Shown here: one piece after another, positions 15,155 through 28,800 of the stretch
Layout of the letters: each line of letters begins with the position of its first letter
How positions within the stretch are numbered: position 1 is the stretch's first letter
DNA from: Glandiceps talaboti
Lineage: Eukaryota > Hemichordata > Enteropneusta > Spengelidae
Length of the DNA stretch: 64,000 nt
Direction of reading: 5' to 3'
Assembly: GCF_964340395.1 (NCBI RefSeq)
Contig: NC_135553.1
Coordinates: forward strand, 22,477,949 to 22,541,948
Program-made: the position numbers and the translations under genes
Notes under the pieces: model-generated
Database searches by the model: none
The model's input: the letters and a program-made list of their open reading frames with translations, nothing else
Told to the model about the DNA's origin: nothing

Positions 15155-16270
15155 TTCTCTGTGAGACTGTAATAAAGATGATACAGGTGAGTGTTTCTAC
15201 ACAGATTACAAATGATTATATACATCTATGACTATAGGTTAAGTTGTTTAGTAATAATAAGATACACCGAAATTTCTCACGTGACTTCTATAGTTGATTG
15301 AATGTTATATCTTTCAACTTGACTGCTACTAGATGTCAATATTTTGTTACACATTTTTTTCCAACTTTTAACCAAACATCAGTTTTCAACCAAGCTATCG
15401 TGTTAAGTGATAACGTTTAATTAATTGGAAAGACAATGTATATTATTCTTGTAAATATTTGACCACCGGATTTGCTGAATACTAATAATATTCAATTTAA
15501 CTTTTGTTCCAAACACAACTTGAAAATTTTACCTGAAATTTTCGACTGCACACTTGAATTTCCATTTGAAAATCGAATAATAAGTCACGTGACATCAGAT
15601 GTTACTATTTCTTGTTTATCTAGATGCGTGATATGATATATGATATGATATATGATATGATAAAGATATGATATGATATGATATGATATGATATGATATA
15701 TGATACACATATTTAGTTCATCTGCTTTAAAGATAACATTTTCTGTTGGCGGTCCAACACTCACTGATAGCATATGGACCAGAAGGTCGTTCATTTAGTG
15801 TTGTTACCCTTCACTAAATGTTTAAATACATATGTTCTTTATTCAGATAAGGAATATAATTTATCTCTCTTTTATATGTTTTTAAAGGTAGATTTGGTCT
15901 GATTTGGAGGAAGAAGTCGAAAAAAAAGTGTTTGAGACTGTAAATCGTTACCAAAACTGCATTCTGGGAAACCGAAACCAGAGCTGATATTTCTTATAAA
16001 TGTGACCGACGGTGCCGTAAAAGAGGCTGTGTGGTTTACGACGATGCTGAATTGTGACTACAAGCTGAAGATGACAAAGAAAACATTCTGAACGTATTGG
16101 CTTATAACTATAGCTGAGTAGTAATCAGCATCTATACATGGACATATCGCCATATCGTTGATTTTCACCAAAACCTTCCGTCCCTTGTATTAACAGTGTC
16201 TCCTTTAGAGCACACGTTGTATATTAGTTTTGAAATAGATAGATTTTATTGTAAATAAATAATTTTAGTG
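15155..16270 (+). other. 3'UTR of the coiled-coil gene, with one intron
   Basis: After the stop, a strong donor (ATACAG then GTGAGT at 15187) and an acceptor TTTTTAAAG before 15888 predict a 3'UTR intron holding an (ATATG)n tract at about 15632-15700. AATAAA at 16254-16259 is a likely polyadenylation signal. A splice junction downstream of a stop can make a transcript a nonsense-mediated decay target; here it starts about 32 nt after the stop, inside the usual 50-55 nt limit. Confidence 0.5.
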
Positions 16271-17339
16271 ATGATGTGTATTTTTTAATCACTATTTAGC
16301 TACTGTATTTATAGATATTGTGTGCTGAGCTGTATCAGCTAGGCCACTACAACTCTCACTGATGTTTCATAGCTTTGCGAACTTTTATTCGAATGCTTAT
16401 AAATGCATGAATAAGGGTGCCATTAACAAAACAAAAACATAAAAACTAAACAAAAGAAAAGAAAACATAGCATGTACGAGGTAAGCAACTGTTTCCAGGG
16501 TTTGACTTTGTTCAAAGAGTAATATAATTCAAGGCCCCTCCCCCTCCCCCGACAATCAGAACCTCAGCCCCCACCCCAACCATCGTAAAGTCTGTTCGTT
16601 CTCTTTCACATCCACTACAATAAACACGACCTTGCTTTTAAAATTGTTTTAGTAAACAGTTATTTCCTTTTTTCTCTATCCTTGGCCTATACAAAATGTA
16701 AATTGAATGAGATAAGCAGTCAATACCTGGCAAAGGTGGTGGAGCTTTAGAGGTTGGTTAGAGTAGACATGCGCCCTCTTCGATAAACTACAATATCATT
16801 CATGCCTTTCGTTTTCACTACAACGCTCTCAGATTTTTTCATAGGTTGAATTCCAGACAATTATAGGGGTAAAATAATTTTAAAAATTTATTTTTACATA
16901 GAAAGTAGTGAACATTACAACAACATTGGTCTTGTCAAAACGAAAAAGGGCATTTTACTTTGATAGAAGAGTATACATGATTTATAAAAAACAAAACAAT
17001 AAAAAACCTATTAAATTTATTAACATTACAAATTGATTCAAATTATATTTACAATTCTGTATTCTTTTAAAGTTGTTTACATTTTGTATAATGTTGAGCT
17101 ATTTAAAGTGGGAAATAGCCATAGTGGTTTAACCATATATCATTGCTGGTTGTTGGATTCTTATTCAAAGAATCAATGGTGACGTTAGCTTTTGGCTCAG
17201 TTCAATCTGTTTAAAATCTGATGACAGTGAAGACAACACAATTTCTTTATATCCTTTTCATTTATTGTCACTCATTTTTGATTTCGTTGTTCTGAGAGTG
17301 AGCACCATCTTCCTGCATCTCACACAATACCATAGGAAT
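16271..17339. other. Intergenic stretch
   Basis: AT-rich with a short C-rich patch near 16530-16575. No gene, RNA or clear element is seen. Confidence 0.5.
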
Positions 17340-18248
17340 TCATCACGTTTAAATCCCACCCATTGTGTAACCCACTTAACAAATGACAACACACCTTACA
17401 CCAAAACTTGATGGTGCAGACCCTCAGCACACACTGTTTGAAAAGAACTCAGGCACAGGCAGCGATGTTATTGTTTATTGTTTTGGTGGTTCTGGTTGTT
17501 TTCAACTTCAATCTTGTAAGGGAAATTTTGACTGGCTATGCGTATGTGCAAGATTTGAACTTGAACTCCTATGGTATTGTGTCAGACGTAGGAAGAAGGC
17601 ACTCACTCACTCACTCACTCACTCACTCACAGACTGACTGACTGAACAAAAAAGAACAAACAATAACACAGGAGACAGGTAAATAAAGAAATCAAGTCAT
17701 ATTCAATCAGAATGGGGTCAGTTTCATAACATATATTAAATGACTTATTCTAATTATGTACATCCTGAAGTATATTAAACTGCCTGTTATATACATTATT
17801 GAATGCTGGAAAATCACAATGTTTTTATTATTTGTCACCACATTGCATAATACGGCATACCTACACAAACACAGTTTACCTATAGGTGATTCTAAAGCAA
17901 TGAACCTCAGGAGTTAAACTCATCTGTAACTAAGACTAATTGTTTGTAAGATAGGGAGTCTTACAAAACTTCCTAAGTACGTACAATTTGTGATCCATAT
18001 GTCATTTCCAAGCGTAGAATTGCCATTGATGAGTTTCATCGGGGTTTCAGCGATTCAAATATATGTTCATGTGTCAAGTAATTTTTTGGCAAAATCTTTT
18101 CTTTGCCTTTTGCTAAAATAGATACTATAGTAAATTGTCAAGGTGAGAAGCTAGTACCGTGGGTTGGTAACCAAGAGAAACTTCCACACTACAGATATAG
18201 GTAAGTACTGAAAATTTGAATTGAGCTGGCCGTTTTTTGAGAAATGAT

Positions 18249-18288
<40 letters not shown>

Positions 18289-18582
18289 AACAAACAAACA
18301 CAGACAGACAGACAGACAACGAAGTATGTATTTACTACATTTACTATTTGTTCTACTTGTAACATAATGAAAGAGTTAAAAACATGACAAAGTTTAACAT
18401 CATTCATCAAACTTTGAAACACTTCAACAACAGGTCAAAATCACTCCTGTTAAAAAAAAATTATTTCATATTAAATGGTTGAGTAGATGGATAAGGTGAA
18501 CCACATATATTATATTAGTTGAGCATTGCCAAGAAACAATTCAACTTTGCTACGATTAAGAATAACTAAAGTAGTGAAGTGT
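17340..18582 (+). mobile_element. Microsatellite-carrying dispersed element, + copy
   Basis: It matches the reverse complement of 39549-40675 over most of its length. Both copies hold three microsatellites at the same positions: (CACT)n at 17600-17632, then (CA)n followed by CAAA and CAGA repeats at 18250-18318. The flanking unique parts are alike (for example AGTTGAGCATTGCCAAGAAA and GGTCAGTTTCAT). The class is unknown. Confidence 0.8.
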
Positions 18583-18585
18583 AAC

Positions 18586-18725
18586 ACACCCACCAAATAT
18601 CATGGCAATCGGTCCAGCGGTTTTTGACTTTAAGTTGTTTACTTGCACACACACACACACACAGACACAGACACACACACACACACATACACACACACAC
18701 TTTGCCATGCCTATAGCACTGTTAA
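18586..18725 (+). repeat. Short dispersed repeat with CA tail
   Basis: CCACCAAATATCATGGCAAT, then GGTTTTTGACTTTAAGTTG and a CA/CAGA tract ending near GCCATGCCTATAGCACTGTT. It is similar to 24535-24715, and is probably the end of one transposon family found in several introns here. Confidence 0.65.
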
Positions 18726-18904
18726 AAAGCAGACAGATGGTGGTCAAAAGTTTGACAGTCCACTTGCACTATTGCTCTGCTAGCTGTTTCTCAGCATAGT
18801 TAAAAATCCCATTCATCCAATTATTTTACAAGTTTGTATGTTTTGTATTTGCCTGTTTTTTACATTTAAACCTTAGAAAGGGAAGGCATTCTTGCAAGGT
18901 TATA

Positions 18905-19340
18905 ATTACAATGAAAGTCCAATGACCAGCATAAAAGGAATAGACAAAACTGTGATTTTTACGAAAAAAGTCAATTGATGAGACCCCTGTTTTTAAACAA
19001 TTACACTCTTTGGAAAGTCCATTCAAACAATCAATGCCAAGTGTGGTATCTGATAACAGGAGGTCATAAAATATAGACCACTATAATCTAGACTAAGTGA
19101 AGTTGACCTACCTGGAGACACTGTTTTTTAGACAATCTTGCAATACAATGGATTGAACCTTACATTGAACACAAGACATCTATTTTATGACCTCCTGTTA
19201 TCAGATACCACACTTGATTGTTTGAATTGGACTTTCCAATAGGTATCACTGTCTATGTACAGTGGGTCTTATCAATTGAGTATATCTTGAAAATCACAGT
19301 TGTGTCTTTCACGCTGGTCATTCGAATTTCATGTAGGTTG
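18905..19340. repeat. Large inverted repeat in the 3'UTR of the minus-strand gene
   Basis: Left arm about 18905-19078, right arm about 19176-19340, loop about 95 bp. The inner 55 bp are nearly identical (GTGTGGTATCTGATAACAGG and its complement); the outer parts are diverged but alignable. The right arm lies 19 bp past the stop codon at 19359 on the minus strand, so transcripts of that gene would probably carry the hairpin. Confidence 0.8.
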
Positions 19341-19358
19341 GCATCACCCTAGGAACTA

Positions 19359-19856
19359 CTACTTCTTCTTGCTCTTTTCTGAAAGTTTTTCCAGTCGCTT
19401 CCTTTTACCTGAAAGTCTGGTTTTTGCTGCATGTTTAATCTGTTTAGTAGGATGGTACATAATATAAGAAAGTTTCAGCAGAATGAAAATTGGTACGTAC
19501 AAACAATAGAACATGAAGAAGGGTTCCTTGTTAACAGCAATGGCCCCTTCTAACACATATGAAGGAGACAGCTCTGTTAGTGTTACTGACAGACATCCTT
19601 TTTTAATTTCACTAAGAGTGCTCTTTACCACGTGTGTACGAGTGATAACAAGCTTGGATAAGCCCACAAGAGAAATGTGGTACACAATCTTATAATCATC
19701 ATTTTCAAAAGGAGAGTCATCTGCAACACTGAGAGACTGACCAATGACCTGTGCGATTTTAGTATGTTCCATATGCACTTTCTTCTTCCGATGAAGTGAT
19801 GCAGCTGCTTTGGCAGCTGCTTTGGTAGTTTCTTTCTCGGGAACACCACTTTTGTT
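19359..19856 (-). CDS. Minus-strand gene, exon 5 (C-terminus)
   Basis: The acceptor is GTTTATTTAG and the exon starts in phase 0 with NKSGVPEKETTKAAAKAAAS. It holds the hydrophobic segment and the Lys/Arg-rich tail. The coding potential is clear: one long frame and a moderately conserved-looking composition. Confidence 0.82.
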   Translation of the reverse strand, partial: NKSGVPEKETTKAAAKAAASLHRKKKVHMEHTKIAQVIGQSLSVADDSPFENDDYKIVYHISLVGLSKLVITRTHVVKSTLSEIKKGCLSVTLTELSPSYVLEGAIAVNKEPFFMFYCLYVPIFILLKLSYIMYHPTKQIKHAAKTRLSGKRKRLEKLSEKSKKK

Positions 19857-22800
19857 CTAAATAAACAAGGAAAAGAGAATCATCAAGTTCAGGGAAATGT
19901 TTAAGAAATAATATTGATTGTGTTTCACTGTCACAATATGAGATTATGATGCCCTTCTTACAACTTGCGTACTGCAGCTGTAACTGTGCAATGTTCTGCA
20001 ACATTTACCATCGCAAACAGAAACTTTAAAATATGTAATTTTACCCTTTCGCCAAATCATTGCTGGAACAAATATTTCTCATAATTTAAGAGACTTGCTG
20101 GTCATAATAGCTCTGCTGTATTTTTACATGTATGTATATAAAAATAGTGAAATTTGCACTGTACCACAACTTTTATTAAAAATAGCACCAATGGCGTTGT
20201 AGCACAACTGTACAGTTTTTGAAAATGTTTATCCACATACTGGTCCATGCTAACTATAAGTGTTCATTTGCTGAATGACTATCCAGTTGCCTATCCAACC
20301 ATGTTGCTATCTTTGCAATACATGCGATCATTTGGCTGTTGCTATAGGTGTGGTCTTGTTGCTAGACAATTTGCAAACATTTTTTAAATGTTTATTCATT
20401 TGTCTATTGATCCCTGTTGTTATCTTTGCGATATACCTGATCATTTGGCTGTTGCTTTGGGTGTGGTCTTGTTGCTAGGCACATTTTCATACATTTTTTG
20501 AGTAAATTTTAAGGACTGTCCACTTTCTTTTTCAATTTAAGGCTTCTAAAATCAGGCAAAACTATGTTTTATGATTTTGTATTCGAGTCGATCTTAGTGT
20601 ATTGACACAAATATTTGACTTGCCCATATGGGCAAGTGAGAATGGAAATGTTCTTGCTTGGTGACTCATTTAACTTATCCCGGGCAATATCGACAACCTT
20701 TAAGTTCAAGCCCTGATGATGCTTTACATGTTACATTACGTGTGAATCACTGTTTAGCTAAGAGCATTTATTGGATGGTAAATTCATGTATGCGTTCGAT
20801 CAAGTAGCGAAGCTCAAAAAGAAACAGTTTCAGTTTTAGTAAGAATGAAATGGTGACTTAGCGGCATGAATTTATTTGAGTGAAGTTTTCAGCATAGACT
20901 GTCCGCCGATGTGGTCATTGCTTCGCCTTAATGACCGACATATCAATGCAAACTCTCTAGCCACGCCTTATGTGTCTGTTAATAAGTAACCAATCCTGTG
21001 ACTAGATAATGACAGTAGCGTGTAGTTTCTAAACTATCCAAGACGTGCTCTCCACATTAGGAAATGGTCATGGGACACATGAAACTGTTGATACATTGTG
21101 TATACGATTGGTCATATTCAATTCACAGTTCACACTGCACATATATATTTAGATTACAGTTATAAGTCAGTAATCTGACTAAATGTCTTGTTCTACAACT
21201 TCAAGGAAAATTCACATTTTTAAAATAAAAAATTGGCTCTAAGTCAGCTAAATTGCTTAATGTCCCGAAGAAAATTGACGTGCATATGTAAGTCATAGTT
21301 TATTATCCATTTACTAAGTTTGAAAGAAACTGGTCAATGAATGTCCAAGATATGGCTCCAGACGCTCTGATGCACACGCAAATGCATGGACGGACTGAAT
21401 TCAATTTATACGCCCGTGTCCTGGACTGCGTTCAACGGGGGCTGATAGCAAGGGACCACAAGCTACACTTTGGATTTGGCAAGACTTACATGTAACTGAT
21501 ATGTGTGAACAACTACCTGAGCTGGATTTCCAAATGCTCCTCCCAGTTAAACATACATATTCTGTCCCACATGCACAAACCTACATGTTTTTTATACTTC
21601 CGTAGTGTGGGCACAGACACTGAATGAATCTTGCTTAAATTAAAGCCCTTTCTATGCATAACCTAAGATACAAACATTCATTAACTATGCAAACTAGCCC
21701 TTAATTCACTTGACACATGTTAACGACTTTTAGTCCGTAAGTTTTATATCTTTGCATGATCCATATATGTAGCGAGTTTCATTGAATTGGTACAGCTGTT
21801 GTGGATGTATGGCTCCATTTATGAAATAATTAATTATGCAAAATAGCATTACCCTTAAGATATACATAGACTTTTTATGCAAATGACCCCCTAGGCCAAG
21901 GACTTTTTAGCTTGCACATAGTTGTATACTATGTTTTGACTGTGGTCATTTTACACCAAAACAGATGGGATAGTCTTATCAACAAGTATATCAATAATTG
22001 TAAAATATTGAATTTTAATGTTCTTGCATGTATGTTCATTAACTCAACCATAAAAAATTTGGGAAAATTAGTATAGAAAACATGTTTTTGGTAAAAAAAA
22101 AAAAAAAAAAAAAAGCATGTGAAATTTAGTTTTTTGATAAATACAAGTGTTAAAATTCAAAATTAGATGTAAAAATTGACAGACAAATAATATAGATGTG
22201 AAATAAACTATTTATCATAAAATCAATAAGTACTAACCCCTGATATCTATAGTAAATACAAACAAATTTGCATATTTCATGTATACAAATATTACATACA
22301 TACAAATCTACAGATACTGCACAATGTAGGATATTACATTATCAAAACATTTTATGTGACGATTATATCCAACACTTCGTCCATTAAAAAATCTGACAAA
22401 TGACAACTGTGTTGATTCTGCGGTAAGGTCTTCATGTAAACCCAATCATACAGCATTGGCTCTGTACCTTGCCTTGTCGGGAGGGTCGTGGGACCAGTCA
22501 TTGACGATCTCAATCCCAAAGTCGTAGTCATTGGGAGGGTTTTCGATACGTTCTAGCGGGATAAAATTTACTTTCTCAAACCCGTAAAACTCTTCATCAT
22601 CATTACTATCACTGTCACATTGTGTACATCATTACTTATTATGGGCATAAGGGCGGGACAATGATAATCCATTACAATACAATGTCACTTTATTGACAAC
22701 ATATGTAAATTACCCTGTTGTCGTTGATTAGAATGCAGAAGTCCTATGATGTGGATATCAACGACGCGGCATCACAAGGGTTAAGTATGCAAGCTATGCC

Positions 22801-25800
22801 CACCAAAAGCTAATCAGTACTAAGTTATAACCTGACAGTGCCACATAATAAATTACAGAACATTTGGTATTGTACTTTTTGAGATATCAGTGGAACAAAG
22901 TTTCTGCACAAACAGATACACAGACAGCCCCATAACATCAGCTCCCATCTGTGAGCTAAAAAGAGTATACAACTGAATCTTTCATTGTATCTTAGCAAGT
23001 AATACATGATAAATGGTAAGATTACAGAATTGTTTAGGTATATCACCTCTGTATACAGAAATAGATACGAGTTACTTAAATAATTAATGCATACCTCACT
23101 TAATATGATTGGAATTTTCTCATTATATGACAATTGTACATTAGTTTCAGATGTCACTTGTGATCCACAGATGTCAAACTTTACCCTTGTTCCTGCACAC
23201 ATGCTGGAAAGTAATTAGAGTAAAATTTTGAAAGCACATACAGCATGAGTAATGCATAAATTGTGATTTGATATATCTATATTTATGATAAATGCAAAAT
23301 TAAAGGATGAATTTTGCACATGTTGCTTGAGATATGCTAGTCCATGCTAACAGTAGGTGTTCATTTGTTGAATCCAGTTGCCTATCCAACCATGTTGCTA
23401 TCTTTCCGATATACGCCATCATTTGGCTGTTGCTATGGGCATAGTCTTGTTGCTATGCAATTTTAATACATTTAAAAAAATATTTATTCAATTGTAGTAA
23501 TCCCCGTTGTCATTTGTTTGCATGTGCGCCAGTTCAGATGTAGAGGAGGCGATCAGGCTAAAAAATGTAAACATGTACCAAGAAGGTCAATTCAGGCAAA
23601 ATAACGAAGGTAAAATAGCAATGAACGGTTAGCTGACATCTACATCGGATTTTAATCAGATTGATGATCTGTAAAAAGGAAACCATGTATTGTATAATTA
23701 TTACATCTAAACTCAAGTTCACTTACCTAACACTGTAATCTTCGTTCAATCTTTCATTAGTGATAACCACTCTCATAATCTCAGCTACGATTTCATCAAG
23801 TTTCGGCTCAGTGCTGTTATTTTCTGCACAAGTGTTGTAGATCTTTGAAATAGCACTGTTTAAGATACGAATAACATCTTCTCGTAATGTACCTCTTTTA
23901 ATTTGCTTAAATTTAAATAGCTTCATGTAATCCTGTTATAGGAATAAACACAAAACATATGGCTTAGTTTTTTTGACAAAAGAAAGAACAAAAATACTGC
24001 CAATGGTTTTGTAGCACAACTGTAGTTTAAAAAAATGTTCATCCATATGCTAGTCCATGCTAACAATAGGTATTCATTTTGCTGAATGTCTATCCAGTTG
24101 CCTATAATAATAATAATATTTATTTCTTATCCAACCATGTTGCTATTTTTGCGATATACGTGATCATTTGGCTGTTGCTATGGGCGTGATCATGTTGCTA
24201 CATATATTTATACATTTTTAATGTTTTTGTTCACTTGTGTATGAATTCCTGATATTATCTTTGCAATATACGTGATAATTTGGATGCTGCTATGGGCGTG
24301 GTCATTTCAAGGCATATTTGCATACATTTTGAAAAGTTTTCATTTGTCTATTAATCCTCTTCGCAATATATGTGATCATTGGCTGTTGCTATGGGTGTGG
24401 TCTTGTTGCTAAGCACATTTACATACATTTTTTGAATGTTTATTCATTTATCTTTCAATTCTTGTTATCTTTGCAATATACATGATTATTTTGCTGTAGC
24501 TATGGGCGTGGTCCCAACTAGACACCAGAAGTAACATGACCACCAAATATCAAAGCAATCAGTCTGGTAGTTTTTTACTTTAAGTTGTTTACACACACAC
24601 ACACACACAGAGACAGACAGACAGACAGACAGACAGATACAGACAGACAGACAGACAGACAGACACCGGGCGATCCCTATACACTACAGAACCTCAGTTC
24701 AGTTGTGCTAAAAATGTTTACACAGATGTTGATAGATTACTAGTATTGGTTTCAAAGTTAGTCTCCAGGTTTACTTCACTTGTGACAGTTTACATGAAAG
24801 TGTTTGAAGATTTATGACCTATCTCAGTTGGATACTGATAAAGTAGTTTGTAGATTTAACTAACATGAATAAACAACTTTATATACAAGGAGTCTGCTTT
24901 TCTTCAACGATAAAGTCTTGCTTTCTTTTCAGATATATATTATGCTCATCATGAATGAGTCCTTGTAAATACACGTACATGCAAATTACATTGTATAAGG
25001 AGGAAAGAAAGCACATGTCAAATGCAGAAGCCATTTCAATCAAAAATACATTGGACAAGTATTTCCAGACAAGGCAACTACTATTAAGTGTGCACACTAA
25101 TGTTTACTGCTTATATTGTTACTAAGTTTTAATGCAACTTAAACAATGCCTGCCTGCACCACTGTAGCAAATATACAAAGTTGGAAACCAGTTCCAAAAA
25201 TATATCAAAATCAATGTAAACATTGTTCTTTGTTTTGTCAAAAAAGTTGTAAATACCTTGTAAATATACATTTGTACAGTTTATCAACAGAAATACAAAC
25301 AAATTAATACTGAAGATAAAGCCTTTTAAAAGTAAGTGTTTTTTGATGAAATGGCTACATACTTTAAATGGTTCAAATTCTTCCTTTGAAGCCGTGTCTA
25401 GTTTGAATTTATCCTTCGCATCCTCATAAAGGTCAGTCACATATTGCAAAACTGGTTCATTTTCTACAAAAGATGATGGGATAATTTGATAATCATACAT
25501 TACACATTATATGCATAATTTATACATGTACATTAAAGGTTTAAAAGTGTTTTGCGCGACCCTGTCCCCTGGCACTTAGCCAATTTGTTCAAATAGATAG
25601 GAAGATCTGTGCTCGGGCTACCCATTCGCCAATTGCAAATATGAAAGAAAAAGTTGAATGGTGAAAACAAAATCAAAGATATTTGCCACAGTGGCTATTG
25701 GTTGAAGTAACGTAGGTGGCTAGGCAATAGAAATACAGTCAGTTTTGACATTTATATTGCCAATAAGACTTTTGTATTACATATTCTGAAAGAATGTTCA

Positions 25801-28800
25801 GTTCTTTTTGGTCTGCCAAGTACAGGAACATTCCTAAATGCCTTGAAGTTTGTCATCACGATGCATCACGTATGGCGGTATCTGGTTACATTTGCAATGT
25901 AAGTGATGAATGTATTCAGTAATCATAGCCAAAATGTGTGGAATGGCTTTGTGTCATCTCACTGTTGTCCTTACTGAAAGTTGAACGTGAACTGAGACAC
26001 TGTGTCGACCTGTGTCAATTTAGTCTTGTTATTCTCTACATTTTTTCATGAGACAATCATGTTAACCTAAATATTAAGTAGTTCACAAACAAGCTGCATA
26101 TGACAGAACCCCATGGCCTTGCAATGGACGGTAGGACATTCAGAAGTTATTTTCACAAGTGATTCGGTTTATTCTGCTGCGTATTTTCATGAGCAATAGC
26201 AATAGCAAATAGGAAGTATATCATCCCTTTTGACAAATTTATTCTGAAGAGACTAGAACAATTTAGATTAAGTTCTTTTATAAACTATCCAATAGTATAA
26301 AGATACCATTACAAAACCTTCAAGTTCACAGGCTTTTGCCCCAAAGTGTAAGATAAGTGAAGCACTGATTGTGAAACAGCGAAACACTTACATGGCATTT
26401 TCTGTAACTAGTGTGGTAGCTAGGTAATACATGTATTATATGTATAATTTTATGTATAGTTATGTTTGAACCCTTACATGAAGTAATATTTAAACCATTT
26501 ATGAAAGAAACAGAGACAAGAACAAATATATATATGTACCACAGGCTAACGAAACTGACTGATCCCTGACATGTGTTTGAAAATGTTTGTCATGATTTGA
26601 CAAGTGTCCTGGTTGGAGAGGTACGAGCAGGTTGAACAGTATACTCGAACCTGTGCATCATTTCCCTGCCAAAACATTTTTTTTCTAGCAGCAGTGGTCC
26701 ATCTTTTTTTCCATCACCCACTCATATCCGGATTTTTTTTTCAAGCAAATCCATTTGGCATCTTTTTTTCCCCCGAAATCTTCCAAGCCCCCCCCCCCCC
26801 CCAGGATATCAAATGGTCCTTCCCTAAGTCATACATCATTCATGATGCGGCCATAACTTTAACGTGGCGTTGTGCATGTGTGTACGCCCGGTTGTTGGAA
26901 AAACAGGAGGTATCACACGTACTAAAGTTAACAGTTTTGAGAACTGATATAATGTTTGAGAAATCAATTTCAAAGGTAATAAGAACGTATGTGACGCCGA
27001 AACACGTCGTAAGGGACGTCAAAAGCCTGGGTCAAAGGTCACGACGTCGCCTGTCAGCAGAACTAAGTTGAAGCAGGCAGACACAGGCAGCAAACAATGG
27101 AAGCAGGCAGAAATGACCTTTGACCTTGAACATCGAACCCTCTAGCTTACTGTCAAATTACTGTATAGCAAGAAACAAGGACTTTACCTTTCTTTATCAG
27201 TTTCACAGACTTTCAGAAGTGATAAATCATAGAAGTACCATAATATAAGACATAAATGAAAACCTGAAGTAACTTTTAAAAAAAAAATATTCCTATGCAA
27301 TGTGATATTTACATGTTGTAAGTATTAACCAAACAATTATTTTCTCCCAATGCAAGAGTACTGTGTATTCACCATGCTTCAAAATACAGCTCTATGAAAT
27401 TTGTATTATTAAAATTGGTTGTACTTAAATATTGTCTTTTACACCCTTCAAAGAGTTCACTATAATAATGGGAATGTTACTAATTCATGGAAAGATGGGG
27501 TGCATTATGGGAAATTTCACTATTTCATACACAATTGAAATTCACTTTTCTCAGAAACCATTGAGTGTGCACACTATTCACCTATTAGGCCTAGTACACT
27601 ACTATATGAGCTATCAAATGATATATGTGACTTTATATAAATTTCGTCTTTCATACCCAGCAGACACACTTTTAATTAAGAAATTATAGGAATATTTACA
27701 AATTTTGATGAAACTGCACATGCGTTTTCTTGCAAACAATTGAGTGTGCACATTATTCATATAGTAGGTTTAATACAGTTATATATAAGCTATAACATGT
27801 TATATTTCCCTTTTGATAAATTTCGTCGTTGATACCAAGCAGACACAGAAACATGTGGTGCATTCTGGGAAATTTCATTATTTCATACACAAATCAAAAT
27901 CATTTTTCTAGCAAACCATTGAGTGTGCACACTATTCATGTATTAGGCCTAGTACACTACTATATGAGCTATTAAAGAATATATGTGACTTTATATAAAT
28001 TTCGTCTTTCATACCCAGCAGACACACCTTCATTCAGGAAATTATAGGAATATTTACAAATTTTGAGGAAACTGCACATGCGTTTTCTTGCAAACAATTG
28101 AGTGTGCACATTACTCATATAGTAGGCTTAATACAGTTATATATAAGCTATAACATGATATATTTCACTTTTGATAAATTTCATCGTTGATACCCAGCAG
28201 ACACAGAAAGATGTGATGCATTATGGGAAATTTCATTATTTCATACAAAAATCAAATTCACTTTTCTAGCAAACCATTGAGTGTGCACACTATTCATGTA
28301 TTAGGCCTAGTACACTACTATATGAGCTATTCAAGAATATACGTGACTTTATATAAATTTCGTCTTTCATACCCAGCAGACACACTTTTATTTAGGAAAT
28401 TATAGGAATATTTACAAATTTTGATGAAACTACACGTGCATTTTCTGGCAAACAATTGAGTGTGCACACTATTCACCTATTAGGCCTAGTACAATATCAT
28501 ATCAGCTATTATATGATATATGTGACTTTATATAAATTTTGTCTTTCATACCCAGCAGACACACTTTTATTTATACAATTCTAGCAATATTTACAAGTTT
28601 TGACGAAACTGCACATGTGTTTTCTTGCAAACAATTGAGTGTGCACATTATTCATATAGTAGGCTTAATACAGTTATATATAAGCTATGACATGATATAT
28701 TTCACTTTTGATAAATTTTGTCGTTGATACCCAGCAGACACAGAAAGATGTGATGCATTATGGGAAATTTCACTATTTCAAACACAAATCAAATTCACTC

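Noticed and set aside
22447-22620. Extra exon of the minus-strand gene
   Set aside because: It contains a stop codon and exon 4 joins exon 5 in phase without it.
26604-27071. 155-codon ORF on the + strand
   Set aside because: It spans T and C runs, has no domain or splice support and ends in the foldback element's terminus.
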